Below, piece after piece: positions 50,778 to 61,091 of a stretch of 64,000 bases of DNA (position 1 is its first letter; each line of letters begins with the position of its first letter). The position numbers were made by a program, and so were the translations under genes. The stretch covers positions 620,001-684,000 of the forward strand of contig NZ_QHKX01000001.1 of NCBI RefSeq assembly GCF_003194625.1, written 5' to 3'. A model generated the notes under the pieces. The model worked only from the letters and a program-made list of their open reading frames with translations. It did not search any database and had not been told where the DNA came from. This DNA is from Nocardioides solisilvae (lineage in GTDB: Bacteria; Actinomycetota; Actinomycetes; Propionibacteriales; Nocardioidaceae).

Positions 50778-52246
50778 GCCTCGCCGTCGGGGGCGTCGGC
50801 CGCGGCACCCGGGCGCGGCTCCGGCTCGTCGGACCCACCCTCGACCGGGTCGCGGTCGACCGGGTCGTGCTCGGGCCGCAGCACGTCGCGGGTGACCAGG
50901 GCGACCAGCCACAGCTCGGCGGCGACCCGCAGCACGATCGCCACCCAGTAGAAGACCGGCTGCCCGTCGGATCCCGGGGCCAGGAAGCCGCCGAGGTACC
51001 ACCAGACGGCGGCGAAGTAGAGGAGCTCGGCGGCCTGCCAGGCCAGCAGCTCGCGCCAGCGCGGCCGGGCGAGCACCGCCAGCGGCAGCAACCACAGGAC
51101 GTACTGCGGCGAGTAGACCTTGTTGACCAGCAGGAAGCCGGCCACCACGAGGAAGCCGAGCTGCGCGAGCCGCGGCGGCCTGGGGGCCAGCAGCCCGACC
51201 ACGAGGACCGCGCCGCACCAGGCCCCGAAGAAGATCCACGAGCCCCGGTTGACGAGCGCGTCGGTGACCTCGTCGCCGGTGAACTGCTGCCAGACGAGCC
51301 AGAGCGACCCCAGGTCGGCGCCGCGCTCGCTGTTGAAGCTCCAGAAGACCTTCCAGTCCTCGGGGCCCAGCAGCCAGGCCGGCAGGTTGGCCACCCCCCA
51401 CGCGAGGAAGGCGGCGCTGACGGTGTTGACCAGGTCGGCCCAGCGGCGGCGGCGCAGGCAGAGCACCAGCACCCCGCCGAGGAGGAAGAGCGGGAAGAGC
51501 TTGGTCGCGGTGCCGAGGCCGATCATCACGCCCGTGAGCACGGGCCGGTCCCGGGACCAGGCCCACAGCGCGGCGGCGACGAACCCGATGGCCAGCAGGT
51601 CCCAGTTGACCAGGCCGGTGACGGCCAGCGCCGGGGCCAGCGCGAAGCCGGCCGCGTCCCAGGGCCGGGAGCGGCGGCGCCCGGCGGCGTCCCGGCCGCG
51701 GTTCACGCCGGCCAGCAGCCAGGTGCTGAGCAGCACCACGAGGGCGAAGCCGGCCGCGTTGACCGCGACGTAGAGCGTGCCCTCCTCCGCGACGTCCCGG
51801 TCGGGGTCGTCGGAGGCCGGTGAGCCGCTCAGCCACCAGGTGACGTGGCTCGTCGCCCAGGCCCAGTAGGAGATGCCGACCGGGTACTCCATCGCCTGGT
51901 ACTCGGCCCGGACCTCGGCGTCGTCGGAGTAGGGCCAGTGCCGCTCGGTGAAGCCGCGCCCCGTGTAGAGGTAGGGCATGTCGGAGTAGCACATCGCGGT
52001 GTAGCGGACCTCGCCGTCCTGCCACTGCGACGTCACGCACGGCGCCTTGGTCATCATCCCCAGCGCGAGGCAGACCCCGGTGAGCACGAGCAGCACCCGC
52101 ACCGGCGTCCACCAGCGGTGCCGGGCCACCCGGCTGCCGGCCGGGCCGCCGACGACCTCGGAGAGCGCTGCCACCGTCGGGTCGTCGCGGGTGGCGTGCA
52201 CCCAGCCGGGCTCCCGGGGCTGCTCGACCGGCGTGCGTCGCGTCAT
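50738..52246 (-). CDS. GT87/DUF2029-type membrane glycosyltransferase-like protein
   Basis: A 502-residue polytopic membrane protein with about 10-11 spans. Extracytoplasmic loop 1 has [20 protein letters not shown] and [19 protein letters not shown]; later [32 protein letters not shown] and [20 protein letters not shown] are hallmarks of the GT87 group (polyprenyl-phosphate sugar donors). ATG 52246. The acidic tail overlaps the racemase-like gene end by 40 bp. It lies 10 bp from the preceding PBP gene on the same strand, so probably co-transcribed. Confidence 0.85.
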   Translation of the reverse strand: MTRRTPVEQPREPGWVHATRDDPTVAALSEVVGGPAGSRVARHRWWTPVRVLLVLTGVCLALGMMTKAPCVTSQWQDGEVRYTAMCYSDMPYLYTGRGFTERHWPYSDDAEVRAEYQAMEYPVGISYWAWATSHVTWWLSGSPASDDPDRDVAEEGTLYVAVNAAGFALVVLLSTWLLAGVNRGRDAAGRRRSRPWDAAGFALAPALAVTGLVNWDLLAIGFVAAALWAWSRDRPVLTGVMIGLGTATKLFPLFLLGGVLVLCLRRRRWADLVNTVSAAFLAWGVANLPAWLLGPEDWKVFWSFNSERGADLGSLWLVWQQFTGDEVTDALVNRGSWIFFGAWCGAVLVVGLLAPRPPRLAQLGFLVVAGFLLVNKVYSPQYVLWLLPLAVLARPRWRELLAWQAAELLYFAAVWWYLGGFLAPGSDGQPVFYWVAIVLRVAAELWLVALVTRDVLRPEHDPVDRDPVEGGSDEPEPRPGAAADAPDGEAQTTSTRSNAVAV

Positions 52247-52256
52247 CTCGTGGCTC

Positions 52257-54536
52257 CTAGCCGACGGGCTGGGTGGGGGTCGGGTCCGGCGGGGGCAGCG
52301 TCGGCGTCGGCGGCGGGAGCGTCGGCGTCGGCGGAGGCGGGGTGGGCGTCGGCGGAGGCGGGGTGGGCGTCGGCGGCGGGAGCGTCGGCGTCGGCGGCGG
52401 CGGGGGCGGAGTCGGCTCCTCGGTGGGGGTCGGCTCGCGCGTCGGCTTCGGCTTCTTCGAGGGCTTCGGCTTCTTCGACGGCGGGGGCGGCGGGGGCTGG
52501 GTGGGCCGCGGCGGCGGGGTGTAGGTGTAGCGGTCGTCGGGCGCGTCGCCGTCGAGGAAGACCGGGTCGGGGAAGTCCTCGACCTCCATGCCCTCGGTCA
52601 GCCGCTCCATGATCCCGCTCCAGGTCTGGGCGGGGTAGGTGCCGCCGTAGAAGGAGGGCAGCCAGTCGTCGAGCTGGTCGTCGCCGTCGCCGCGGACGTA
52701 CATCACCGCGGTGGACAGCTGGGGGGTGAAGCCCACGAACCAGGAGGAGGAGACCTGGTCCTTGTCGTTGGTGGCGGTGCCGGTCTTGCCGGCGGCGGGC
52801 CGGCCGACGCCGAGGGCAGCCCGGCCGGAGCCGCCGCTGACGACCTGCTCGAGGGCGTAGACGGTGTCGGCGTTGACGTCCTCGTCGACCACGCGGCGGG
52901 TGGTGTCCTTGCGGGTGTAGCTGGTCTCGCCGTTGGCCTCGACCACCTTGCGGACCACGTGGACGTCGGCCCGCTCGCCGCCGTTGGCGAAGGTGGCGTA
53001 GGCGTTGGCTATGTTGATCGGGCTGGTGCGGGCCTTGCCCAGGGTGATCAGGGCGTCGTCCTGCAGCAGGTCGACCGTGCGGCCGGGGATCCCCGGGAAC
53101 CGGTCCTGCGGCTCCTGGGGCGGCAGCCCGGCGGCGACGGCCAGGTCGTGGATCTTCTTCGGGCCGTCGTCCATGCCGGCGCTCATGTCGACGAAGGCGG
53201 TGTTGGTCGAGTTCTGCGCCGCGGTCACCATCGAGATCGACGAGCCGAGGTCGGTGGCGCCCTCGCCCGCGTTGTAGACCTCGAGGCCGTCGGGGAAGGT
53301 GAAGGGCGAGTTGCCGTCGAAGCGGTCGTTGAGGGAGAAGCCCTCCTTGATCGCGGTCGCGATGGTGAACGCCTTCATCGTCGAGCCGGCCATGCCGCCG
53401 GTGGCGGCCCAGTTGATCTGGGAGTCCAGGTAGTCCTGGCCGCCGTAGAAGGCCTTCAGCGCCCCGGTCCCCGGCTCGACGGTGGCCGCGCCGATGTGCA
53501 GCTGCTTGTCGCCGAAGCCCTCGGGCCGCTCCTCGACCACCGCCTCCTGCAGGTCGCTCATCATCTGCGCGTCGAAGGTGGTGGTGACCCGCAGGCCCCC
53601 GCCGTCGATCTGGGCCTCGGAGTAGCCGAGCCGGAGCAGCTCGTCGCGGACCAGCTTGAGCATGTGGCCCTTCTGGCCGCCGTAGGAGCTCTGCGCCTCC
53701 TGCTTGGGGAACTTCGGCAGCCGCTTCATCGCGGTCTCCGCCTTCTCCTCCGTGATGTGGCCGTCGTCGGCCATCCGGCCCAGGACGTACTCGTAGCGGC
53801 GGGAGACCGCCTCCTTCGCCTCCTCGCCGTTGGCCGGGTCGTAGGAGGAGGGGTTGTTGAGCACGCTGGCCAGGAAGGCGGCCTCGCGCAGCTTGAGCCG
53901 CTTGGCGCCCTTGTTGAAGTAGGCCTCCGAGGCCGCCTGGATGCCGTAGGCGCCGCGCCCGAAGTAGATGGTGTTGAGGTAGCCCTCGAGGATCTCCTGC
54001 TTGCTCATCTCCCGCTGGATCTTGAGCGAGAGGATCGCCTCCTTGACCTTGCGCGAGAGCTTCCGCTCGCTGGTCAGGTAGAGGATCTTCACGTACTGCT
54101 GGGTGATCGTCGAGGCACCCTGGGTGGTCTCGCCCGCCCGCGCGTTGGAGAACGCGGCCCGCACGATCCCCTTGGGGTCGATGCCGCTGTCCTTCCAGAA
54201 GTTCTTGTTCTCGGCCGAGACCACGGCGTCCTGCATCCGCTGCGGCACGTCGTCCAGCGGGATCGAGACGCGGTTCTGGCGGGCGAACTGGCCGAGCTCG
54301 GCCTCGCCGTCGGCGTAGTAGACGAACGACGTCTGGGTCTCGAACTCCTCGTTGGCCTCGGGGATCTCGATGGTCTGGTAGGCCAGCACGAAGGCGCCGA
54401 CGGAGAGCAGGCCCCCCACCAGCACCAGGACGAGGAACCCGAGGAGGCCCCGCTTGACCCACTGGCGTGGGGTCAGCTTCTGCTTCGCCGGCTTCTTCTT
54501 CACGGCGGGGCCGGGCTTCCTGCGGGTCTGGCTCAC
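52257..54536 (-). CDS. class A penicillin-binding protein
   Basis: A 759-residue bifunctional peptidoglycan synthase. There is a short cytoplasmic lead and a membrane span at about 30-52. The glycosyltransferase domain has AENKNFW with catalytic E109, and [11 protein letters not shown]. The transpeptidase has S385-T-M-K (catalytic serine and lysine), S-T-N near 445, and K584-T-G. The C-terminal 70 residues are a proline/threonine-rich tail ([13 protein letters not shown] repeats) that probably spans the wall. GTG 54536 was chosen (VSQTRRKPG); an upstream extension has no ribosome-binding site. Confidence 0.93.
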   Translation of the reverse strand: MSQTRRKPGPAVKKKPAKQKLTPRQWVKRGLLGFLVLVLVGGLLSVGAFVLAYQTIEIPEANEEFETQTSFVYYADGEAELGQFARQNRVSIPLDDVPQRMQDAVVSAENKNFWKDSGIDPKGIVRAAFSNARAGETTQGASTITQQYVKILYLTSERKLSRKVKEAILSLKIQREMSKQEILEGYLNTIYFGRGAYGIQAASEAYFNKGAKRLKLREAAFLASVLNNPSSYDPANGEEAKEAVSRRYEYVLGRMADDGHITEEKAETAMKRLPKFPKQEAQSSYGGQKGHMLKLVRDELLRLGYSEAQIDGGGLRVTTTFDAQMMSDLQEAVVEERPEGFGDKQLHIGAATVEPGTGALKAFYGGQDYLDSQINWAATGGMAGSTMKAFTIATAIKEGFSLNDRFDGNSPFTFPDGLEVYNAGEGATDLGSSISMVTAAQNSTNTAFVDMSAGMDDGPKKIHDLAVAAGLPPQEPQDRFPGIPGRTVDLLQDDALITLGKARTSPINIANAYATFANGGERADVHVVRKVVEANGETSYTRKDTTRRVVDEDVNADTVYALEQVVSGGSGRAALGVGRPAAGKTGTATNDKDQVSSSWFVGFTPQLSTAVMYVRGDGDDQLDDWLPSFYGGTYPAQTWSGIMERLTEGMEVEDFPDPVFLDGDAPDDRYTYTPPPRPTQPPPPPPSKKPKPSKKPKPTREPTPTEEPTPPPPPPTPTLPPPTPTPPPPTPTPPPPTPTLPPPTPTLPPPDPTPTQPVG
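52270..52420. repeat. 21-bp-period coding repeats in the PBP tail
   Basis: Tandem units encoding PPPTPTL-like heptapeptides at the PBP C-terminus, with GGCGTCGGCGG recurring. They are prone to slippage. Confidence 0.7.
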
Positions 54537-54632
54537 GCGGGCAAGACTAAAGGGCTCGCGCGCAACTCCGGATTCTTCGCCGCAGGGCGTGCGGGGAACC
54601 GGTCCGGTCCGGCTGTTCAGTTGCCGCAGATA

Positions 54633-54645
54633 TATCGCTACGATA
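54633..54645. promoter_or_regulatory. candidate PadR operator
   Basis: TATCGCTACGATA, a palindrome with a 3-bp centre, ends 7 bp before the padR start. Its symmetry and A/T-flanked form match typical PadR sites. Confidence 0.55.
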
Positions 54646-54651
54646 GGTCGC

Positions 54652-55233
54652 GTGGCACGTCGTGGAGAGACCATCGAGCTCGCAGTCCTCGGACTGCTGC
54701 ACGAGGGACCCATGCACGGCTACGAGCTCCGCAAGCGGCTCAACCTGATGCTCGGGTGGAGCCGCGTCCTGTCCTACGGCTCCCTCTACCCGGCCCTGAA
54801 GAAGATGCTCCGCTCCTCGCTCATCGAGGAGGTCGACACCGTGCCCGCCCCGGTCACGCGTCGCCCGCGCATCGTCTACCGGGTCACCGAGGCCGGCCAC
54901 GCGGAGTTCGAGCGCCTGATGTCGGAGGTGGGTCCTGCCGCGTGGGAGGACGACAACTTCGACATCCGCTTCGCCTTCTTCTCCTCCACCGACATGGAGA
55001 TCCGGCTGCGCGTCCTGGAGGGGCGTCGCACCCGGCTCCAGGAGCGGCTGGAGCGGGTGCAGACCGACCTGGCGCGCACCCAGAAGGAGGTCGACCGGTA
55101 CGCCGCGGAGCTCCAGCGCCACGGTGTGGAGTCGGTCGAGCGCGAGGTCCGGTGGCTGTCGGACCTCATCAAGGCCGAGCGGGACGGTCACTCCAAGGCG
55201 GGCCCGGTCACCGAGCCCGTCACCCCGGACTGA
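54652..55233 (+). CDS. PadR family transcriptional regulator
   Basis: A 193-residue regulator. The N-terminal winged helix has [20 protein letters not shown] and [20 protein letters not shown], and [16 protein letters not shown] closes the wing. A C-terminal coiled coil ([20 protein letters not shown]) mediates dimerisation. GTG 54652. The gene sits 71 bp upstream of ino1 on the same strand, an arrangement common in Actinobacteria, so it probably controls its own gene and perhaps ino1. An operator-like palindrome lies just upstream. Confidence 0.9.
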   Translation: MARRGETIELAVLGLLHEGPMHGYELRKRLNLMLGWSRVLSYGSLYPALKKMLRSSLIEEVDTVPAPVTRRPRIVYRVTEAGHAEFERLMSEVGPAAWEDDNFDIRFAFFSSTDMEIRLRVLEGRRTRLQERLERVQTDLARTQKEVDRYAAELQRHGVESVEREVRWLSDLIKAERDGHSKAGPVTEPVTPD

Positions 55234-55304
55234 GCACTGCCGCGCTCCGGTCCGTCACCGACATCGCGAGAACGAGAATTTCGCACCAAGAAAGAGGAGA
55301 GCCC

Positions 55305-56390
55305 ATGGGTTCGGTACGCGTAGCAATCGTCGGCGTGGGCAACTGCGCCACGTCACTGGTCCAGGGCGTGCACTACTACAAGGACGCCGACCCGAACGGG
55401 ACCGTCCCCGGCCTGATGCACGTCGTCTTCGGCGACTACCACGTCAAGGACGTGGAGTTCGTCGCGGCGTTCGACGTCGACGACAAGAAGGTCGGCAAGG
55501 ACCTTTCCGAGGCGATCAACGCGTCGGAGAACAACACGATCAAGATCGCCGACGTCCCCACCCTGGGCGTCGAGGTCCAGCGCGGCCCGACCCTGGACGG
55601 CCTCGGCAAGTACTACCGCCTCACCATCGAGGAGTCCGCCGCGACGCCGGTCGACGTCGTGCAGGCGCTCAAGGACGCCGAGGTCGACGTCCTCGTCTCC
55701 TACCTGCCCGTGGGCTCCGAGGACGCCGACAAGTTCTACGCCCAGTGCGCCATCGACGCGGGCGTGGCCTTCGTCAACGCCCTGCCCGTCTTCATCGCCT
55801 CCGACCCCGAGTGGGCCGCGAAGTTCGAGGAGGCCGGCGTCCCGATCGTCGGCGACGACATCAAGTCGCAGGTGGGTGCCACCATCACCCACCGCGTCAT
55901 GGCCAAGCTGTTCGAGGACCGCGGCGTCACGCTGGACCGCACCTACCAGCTCAACGTCGGCGGCAACATGGACTTCAAGAACATGCTCGAGCGCGAGCGC
56001 CTGGAGTCCAAGAAGGTCTCCAAGACCCAGGCCGTCACCTCCAACCTCAACGGCTCGCTGGCGAACGTCGGCGCCGACGACCGCAACGTGCACATCGGCC
56101 CGTCCGACTACGTCGCCTGGCTCGACGACCGCAAGTGGGCCTACGTGCGCCTCGAGGGTCGCGCCTTCGGCGACGTGCCGCTCAACCTGGAGTACAAGCT
56201 CGAGGTCTGGGACTCGCCCAACTCGGCCGGCATCATCATCGACGCCGTCCGCGCCGCCAAGATCGCCAAGGACCGCGGCATCGGCGGCCCGATCATCCCG
56301 GCCTCGGCCTACCTGATGAAGTCCCCGCCGGTGCAGATCCCCGACGAGGAGGGGCGCGCCCAGCTCGAGGCGTTCATCCGCGGCGAGTGA
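55305..56390 (+). CDS. ino1: inositol-3-phosphate synthase
   Basis: A 361-residue NAD-dependent enzyme turning glucose-6-phosphate into myo-inositol-3-phosphate, the entry point to mycothiol and phosphatidylinositol. Rossmann motif [16 protein letters not shown] at the start; [35 protein letters not shown] and [13 protein letters not shown] mark the catalytic core, with active lysines in SKKVSKTQA and [14 protein letters not shown]. Length matches actinobacterial Ino1. ATG 55305 behind GAGGAG. Confidence 0.96.
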   Translation: MGSVRVAIVGVGNCATSLVQGVHYYKDADPNGTVPGLMHVVFGDYHVKDVEFVAAFDVDDKKVGKDLSEAINASENNTIKIADVPTLGVEVQRGPTLDGLGKYYRLTIEESAATPVDVVQALKDAEVDVLVSYLPVGSEDADKFYAQCAIDAGVAFVNALPVFIASDPEWAAKFEEAGVPIVGDDIKSQVGATITHRVMAKLFEDRGVTLDRTYQLNVGGNMDFKNMLERERLESKKVSKTQAVTSNLNGSLANVGADDRNVHIGPSDYVAWLDDRKWAYVRLEGRAFGDVPLNLEYKLEVWDSPNSAGIIIDAVRAAKIAKDRGIGGPIIPASAYLMKSPPVQIPDEEGRAQLEAFIRGE

Positions 56391-56429
56391 CCTAGCAGCA
56401 CCCGCAGCACCGCTCCACCGCTACACCGA

Positions 56430-56513
56430 GGGCCCGTCCGACAGGGGGAGACCGCCCGACCCGCCGAGCAGCACGGCGAGTCGCGGCGTTCCTCCTGTCG
56501 GGCGGGCCCTTTC
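56430..56513 (+). terminator. terminator hairpin after ino1
   Basis: A 16-bp imperfect stem, GGGCCCGTCCGACAGG near 56430 with CCTGTCGGGCGGGCCC ending at 56509, followed by TTTCGTCTC. It probably terminates the ino1 transcript. Confidence 0.7.
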
Positions 56514-56535
56514 GTCTCCCGGGGGCCCGGGCGGG

Positions 56536-57024
56536 TCAGCCGCGCTCGGCCTCGGCGCGGATCCGGTCGAGCGTCTGCCGCATCCCGGCGCGCAGCTCGG
56601 CCTGGAAGGTCGTCTGCCCGCCGAGCACCCGGTCGGTGAGCCGCAGGGAGAGCGCGCTGATGCCGTCGGGCGCCTCGCGACGCTGGACGACGCGGGTCGC
56701 GGCGCCGCCGTCGACCGGCTCGAGGGCGAACGACCAGGTGCTGCCGTTCTCCTTCACTCGGAAGGCCACCTCGCGCTGCGGCTCGAGGCGGACCACCTTC
56801 GCCTGGGTGGGCCAGACGAGGAGACCCCGCCGGTTGAGGTTCAGCATCCGGGTGCCGAGGCGCACCGGCCGGCCGCCCCGGAGGAAGGTGCGGACCACCT
56901 GCGGGCTCCACTCGGCCATCCGCGGCAGGTCGGAGACCAGCGCCCAGACCCGCTCGGGCGGCGCGGCCACCTCGACGGTCTCCTCGATCAGGGGCTCGAC
57001 CAGGTCTGCGCTCGGAGTCGTCAC
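56536..57024 (-). CDS. SRPBCC (polyketide cyclase/START-like) family protein
   Basis: A 162-residue hydrophobic-pocket protein. TVEVAAPPERVWALVSDLPR and MAEWSPQVV open the domain, and STWSFALEPVDGGAATRVVQ then LRAGMRQTLDRIRAEAE close it. The ligand is unknown. ATG 57024. It faces the ino1 terminator. Confidence 0.8.
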   Translation of the reverse strand: MTTPSADLVEPLIEETVEVAAPPERVWALVSDLPRMAEWSPQVVRTFLRGGRPVRLGTRMLNLNRRGLLVWPTQAKVVRLEPQREVAFRVKENGSTWSFALEPVDGGAATRVVQRREAPDGISALSLRLTDRVLGGQTTFQAELRAGMRQTLDRIRAEAERG

Positions 57025-57115
57025 GGGCGCAATCTAGGGGAGTCCGGGTCGCGCGAGGAAGAGGTTGGCGCGGCCTGCTGCAGGTTGGCGGGGCATGCAC
57101 GCCACACGAACTTCG

Positions 57116-57141
57116 GGGATCCCCGCCTGAGCGGGGATCCC
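57116..57141. terminator. palindromic hairpin after cca
   Basis: A perfect 11-bp inverted repeat, GGGATCCCCGC (57116-57126) and GCGGGGATCCC (57131-57141), just downstream of the cca stop. Probably a terminator or a REP-like element. Confidence 0.55.
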
Positions 57142-57152
57142 GACGGCAGGGG

Positions 57153-58604
57153 TCACCCCCGCGCTGCCCACCACGCGAGCAGCGCCTCGCGCGCCTCCTC
57201 CTCCGTCTTCGGGCCCTCGTCCATCCGCAGCTCGAGGAGGAACTTGTAGGCCTCGCCGACCTCGCGGCCGGGCGCGATCCCCAGGACCTCCATGATCTGG
57301 GTGCCGTCGAGGTCGGGCCGGATGGCGGCCAGCTCCTCCTGCTCCGAGAGCGTGGTGATCCGGGACTCGAGGTCGTCGTAGGTGCGGCGGAGCCGCGCGG
57401 CCTTCCGGGCGTTGCGGGTGGTGCAGTCGGCCCGGGTCAGCACGTGCAGCCGGTCCAGCTGGTCGCCGGCGTCGCGCACGTAGCGACGCACGGCGGAGTC
57501 GGTCCACTCCCCCGAGCCGTAGCCGTGGAAGCGCAGGTGCAGCTCGACGAGCTTGGAGACGGCCTCGACCTCGTCGTTGGAGAACCGCAGCGCCTTCATC
57601 CGCTTGCGGGTGATCTTGGCGCCCACGACGTCGTGGTGGTGGAAGGTCACGGTGCCGTCGCCGACGAACCTGCGGGTGCGCGGCTTGCCCACGTCGTGCA
57701 TGAGCGCGGCGAACCGGGAGACGAAGTCGGGCTTCCCGCCCAGCCTGTCCTCCATGTCGATCGCCTGCTCGAGGACGGTGAGGGTGTGCTCGTAGACGTC
57801 CTTGTGCCGGTGGTGCTCGTCGCGCTCCAGCGCCAGCGCGGGCAGCTCGGGGAGCACGTGGTCGGCGAGGCCGGTCTCGACCAGCAGGGTGAGGCCCCGG
57901 CGGGGGGACGGCGCGCAGACCAGCTTGACCAGCTCGTCGCGGACCCGCTCGGCGGAGATGATCTCGATCCGCCCGGCCATCGCCCGCATCGCCTCGACCA
58001 CCTCGGGGGCGACGTCGAAGCCGAGCTGCGCCGCGAACCGGGCGGCCCGCATCATCCGCAGCGGGTCGTCGGAGAAGGAGTCCTCGGGGCGGCCGGGGGT
58101 GCGCAGCACCCGGTGGGCGAGGTCGACCACCCCGCCGTAGGGGTCCTCGAAGGTCCTGTTGGGGATCGCCACGGCCATCGCGTTGACGGTGAAGTCGCGG
58201 CGGCCCAGGTCGCCGGCGAGCGAGTCGCCGAAGTCGACGTCGGGCTTGCGGGAGGACGGGTCGTAGGTCTCGGCCCGGTACGTCGTCACCTCCACCTGCC
58301 AGTCGCCCTTGCGGCAGCCGATGGTGCCGAAGGCGCGGCCCATGTCCCAGACGGCGTCGGCCCAGCCCTTGAGCAGGCGCTCGGTCTGCTCGGGCCGCGC
58401 GTCGGTGGTGAAGTCGAGGTCGTTCTGGAGCCGTCCCAGCATCGCGTCGCGGACCGGTCCGCCCACGAGGTGGAGCTGGTGCCCCGCGGCGTCGAAGCGG
58501 GCCCCCAGCTCGTCGACGACCTCGCCGATGCGGTCCAGCTCGGCGGTCACCGCTCGCTGGACCTCGACCATGCTGAGCGGCGGCGGGGCAGGGGCGTCGG
58601 ACAC
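57153..58604 (-). CDS. cca: CCA tRNA nucleotidyltransferase
   Basis: A 483-residue enzyme that adds the CCA end to tRNAs. The nucleotidyltransferase head has GHQLHLVGGPVRDAMLGRLQ and the metal pair in NDLDF; RRDFTVNAMAVAI and DPLRMMRAARFAAQ follow. An HD domain lies in the middle (ALMHDVGKPRTRRF, TFHHHDVVG). GTG 58604 (VSDAPAPPP) gives the family length; ATG 58571 is the alternative. It is divergent from the DUF6049 gene, with 33 bp between starts. Confidence 0.94.
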   Translation of the reverse strand: MSDAPAPPPLSMVEVQRAVTAELDRIGEVVDELGARFDAAGHQLHLVGGPVRDAMLGRLQNDLDFTTDARPEQTERLLKGWADAVWDMGRAFGTIGCRKGDWQVEVTTYRAETYDPSSRKPDVDFGDSLAGDLGRRDFTVNAMAVAIPNRTFEDPYGGVVDLAHRVLRTPGRPEDSFSDDPLRMMRAARFAAQLGFDVAPEVVEAMRAMAGRIEIISAERVRDELVKLVCAPSPRRGLTLLVETGLADHVLPELPALALERDEHHRHKDVYEHTLTVLEQAIDMEDRLGGKPDFVSRFAALMHDVGKPRTRRFVGDGTVTFHHHDVVGAKITRKRMKALRFSNDEVEAVSKLVELHLRFHGYGSGEWTDSAVRRYVRDAGDQLDRLHVLTRADCTTRNARKAARLRRTYDDLESRITTLSEQEELAAIRPDLDGTQIMEVLGIAPGREVGEAYKFLLELRMDEGPKTEEEAREALLAWWAARG

Positions 58605-58637
58605 GAGGAGCCAGTCTAGGCGCACTAGAGTCGTGGG

Positions 58638-61091
58638 GTGCCCCGCCGTCGTCCGTTCCCGCCTGCCCCCGTGGCGGGACGGACCCCGCTCGCGTCCGCC
58701 GCCGCGGTGCTGGCGCTGCTGCTGGCCGTGCTGGCGCCCGGTCTCGGCGTGGCCGGGCCGGCCTCCGCAGCCTCCGCAGCCTCGGCGGCGCAGACGACCC
58801 AGGCGACCCAGGCGACCCAGGCGACCCAGGCGGCGCAGGCGGCCCCGGCGACCCAGGCGACCCCGAGCGCCCCCGCCGCGCCGGCCCGGGAGTCGTCCTC
58901 CCCGCTCCGCCTGGCGATCGACGAGCTGACCCCGTCGGTGCCGCGCGCCGACGAGCAGGTGACGGTCACGGGGACGGTCACCAACACCACCGAGGAGACC
59001 TGGACCACGGTCAACGTCCACGCGTTCCACTCCGTGGCCCCGATCGTCGACTCCGCGACCCTCGCCTCGGCCGCCTCGGCGCCCGAGACCGACGACCTCG
59101 GTCCGCGCGTGGTCGACCCCGGCACCTTCCAGACCATCCCGAGCCTCGGGCCGGGCGAGTCTGCCGCCTTCACGGCGTTCATCCCGGCGGGCCGGCTGGC
59201 GGGCGGCGACGGGGTCTACTGGGCAGGCGTCCACGCCCTCGGCCAGACCGACTCCGACGCCCGCGACCTGTACGGGCGGGCCCGCACCTTCCTCCCCGTG
59301 CTCTCGGGCGAGCGGCGCCAGCTCGACGCCGCCCTCGTGCTGCCCCTGCGCGCGCCGGTGAGGTACACCCCGGGCGGCCGGGTGGCCGGCCCCGCCCGCT
59401 GGGCCAAGCTGCTCGGCCCGGGCGGGCGGCTGCGCAACCTGCTCGAGGCCGGTGCCGCGGCCGGCGACCGCCCGGTCACCTGGCTGCTCGACCCGGCCGT
59501 GCCGCACGCGGCCATGAAGCTGGCCGCCGGCAACCCCCGCGCCAGCCTCGCCCCGCTCCCGGGCGCCGAGGAGCCGGCCGACGAGGAGGGTGACGACGGC
59601 GACGGCCAGGGCAGCGAGGACCCGACCGACCCCGGGCAGCCGCTGCCGAGCCCCACCCAGCCCACCGACGTCCCCTCCGTGCCGGAGGAGGAGGGCGAGC
59701 CCGAGGAGGTGGACCCCGAGCAGGCGGCGGCGGCCGCGGCCGCCGAGGGCTGGCTCGCGCTCTTCCGCGCCGAGATGGCCGCCCACCCCGTCCTGTCGCT
59801 GCCCTACGGCGACGTCGACGCCTCCGCCCTGCAGCGCCACGACCCCGACCTGCTGGTCATGGCCCGGGCCCACGCCACCTCCCTGCTCGTCACCCTCGGC
59901 ATCGACGCCACCCCGGTGCTCGCCTCCCCCGACGGCTTCCTGTCGCCCGACGTCGTCTCCGCCTCCGACCCCGGCACCGTCGTGCTGCTCAGCGACCGGG
60001 CCCTGCAGGACCCCCTCGGCGGGACGCCGAGCACCGGACGCGTGCTCGACCGGACCTTCGCCACCACCTCCTCCGGCGTGGCCGCGGGGGGTCCCGGCCC
60101 CGAGCCGGCCGCCGGCGCGGTGGCTGTCCGCCAGCGGGTCGTGAGCGAGGCCGCGCTGCGGCTCCTCGCCGGCGACGACTCCCCCCTCGTGATCGCCCCG
60201 CCCCCCAGCTGGGACCCGGCCACCGGCTCCGCCGTCCTCTACACCCAGTTCGACGAGGGGCTGCTGCGGCTGCGCCCGCTCTCGGCCCTGGTGGGCGACG
60301 ACGTGCTGACCGAGCCCCAGCAGGCCGGCGACGGCGTGACGGGCGAGGGCGGCCTGCCCGCGGAGGCCCTCGTGTACGGCGAGCCCCAGGTCTCCGCCGA
60401 GCTCCCGGGGGTCAGCGTGGCGGCCGCCGCGCAGCGGCTCGACGCGGCCCGGCTCCTCGACGGCGTGCTGACCCGGCGCTCGGGCCTCGTGGCCCAGCTG
60501 GTCGAGGCCGTGCTGCCCAGCACCTCCTACTTCGGCCGGCGCGCCGGAGGCCAGTCGGCGACGTGGCGCAAGCGCAACGTCCGCGGCACCCGGTGGCTGG
60601 AGGAGCGGCTCGGCGCGATCTCCGTGGAGACGCCGCTGCGGGCCACCCTCTCCAGCGACCACGGCACCCTCGGCGTCACGCTCGTCAACGACCTCGACGT
60701 CTCGGTGACCGTGCGGATCGCCGCCAGCAGCCAGGGCGGCGTGCTGATCGAGGAGCAGGAGCCCCTCACGCTGCGGCCCCGCTCCCGGCGGCTGCTGCGG
60801 ATGTCGGCGACGGCGACCCGGCAGGGCACCGACGAGCTGACCCTGCGGGTCACCGACGTCGACGGCAACCCGCTCGGCGCCTCGGCGACGTACCCCGTGC
60901 GCACCTCCCAGGTCAGCGGCACCGTCTGGGTGATCATGGGCATCGGCGCGGTGCTGCTCTTCGGCACCATCGGGGTCCGGTTCGTGCGCGGCAACCGGCG
61001 CACCCGCCTCGAGCAGGCGGAGGCCGAGGCCCGCGCGGCGGAGGAGCCCGGCGAGAGCGACCAGTCCGAGACGGAGGCAGCCACCCGGTGA
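58638..61091 (+). CDS. DUF6049 family secreted/membrane protein
   Basis: An 817-residue exported protein of the actinobacterial DUF6049 family, always beside murJ. It has an N-terminal signal segment (TPLASAAAVLALLLAVLAPG), then Ala/Thr/Gln repeats, immunoglobulin-like segments (VTVTGTVTNTTEETWTTVNV), a large exterior domain, and a C-terminal span (VWVIMGIGAVLLFGTIGVRF) with an acidic tail. A role in cell-wall assembly is inferred from context. GTG 58638. It overlaps murJ by 4 bp (GTGA). Confidence 0.88.
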   Translation: MPRRRPFPPAPVAGRTPLASAAAVLALLLAVLAPGLGVAGPASAASAASAAQTTQATQATQATQAAQAAPATQATPSAPAAPARESSSPLRLAIDELTPSVPRADEQVTVTGTVTNTTEETWTTVNVHAFHSVAPIVDSATLASAASAPETDDLGPRVVDPGTFQTIPSLGPGESAAFTAFIPAGRLAGGDGVYWAGVHALGQTDSDARDLYGRARTFLPVLSGERRQLDAALVLPLRAPVRYTPGGRVAGPARWAKLLGPGGRLRNLLEAGAAAGDRPVTWLLDPAVPHAAMKLAAGNPRASLAPLPGAEEPADEEGDDGDGQGSEDPTDPGQPLPSPTQPTDVPSVPEEEGEPEEVDPEQAAAAAAAEGWLALFRAEMAAHPVLSLPYGDVDASALQRHDPDLLVMARAHATSLLVTLGIDATPVLASPDGFLSPDVVSASDPGTVVLLSDRALQDPLGGTPSTGRVLDRTFATTSSGVAAGGPGPEPAAGAVAVRQRVVSEAALRLLAGDDSPLVIAPPPSWDPATGSAVLYTQFDEGLLRLRPLSALVGDDVLTEPQQAGDGVTGEGGLPAEALVYGEPQVSAELPGVSVAAAAQRLDAARLLDGVLTRRSGLVAQLVEAVLPSTSYFGRRAGGQSATWRKRNVRGTRWLEERLGAISVETPLRATLSSDHGTLGVTLVNDLDVSVTVRIAASSQGGVLIEEQEPLTLRPRSRRLLRMSATATRQGTDELTLRVTDVDGNPLGASATYPVRTSQVSGTVWVIMGIGAVLLFGTIGVRFVRGNRRTRLEQAEAEARAAEEPGESDQSETEAATR
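58790..58866. repeat. 9-bp coding repeats (Gln-Ala-Thr)
   Basis: Tandem CAGGCGACC units encoding Q-A-T and variants within the secretion leader of the DUF6049 protein. Likely a length-variable linker. Confidence 0.75.

Noticed and set aside
52270..52420. Repetitive GC-rich DNA considered as a non-coding repeat array
   Set aside because: It keeps the reading frame of the PBP and encodes its proline-rich tail.
57116..57141. GGGATCCCCGC/GCGGGGATCCC looked at first like a type I-E CRISPR repeat
   Set aside because: Only one copy and no spacers; it fits a terminator or REP-like hairpin downstream of cca.
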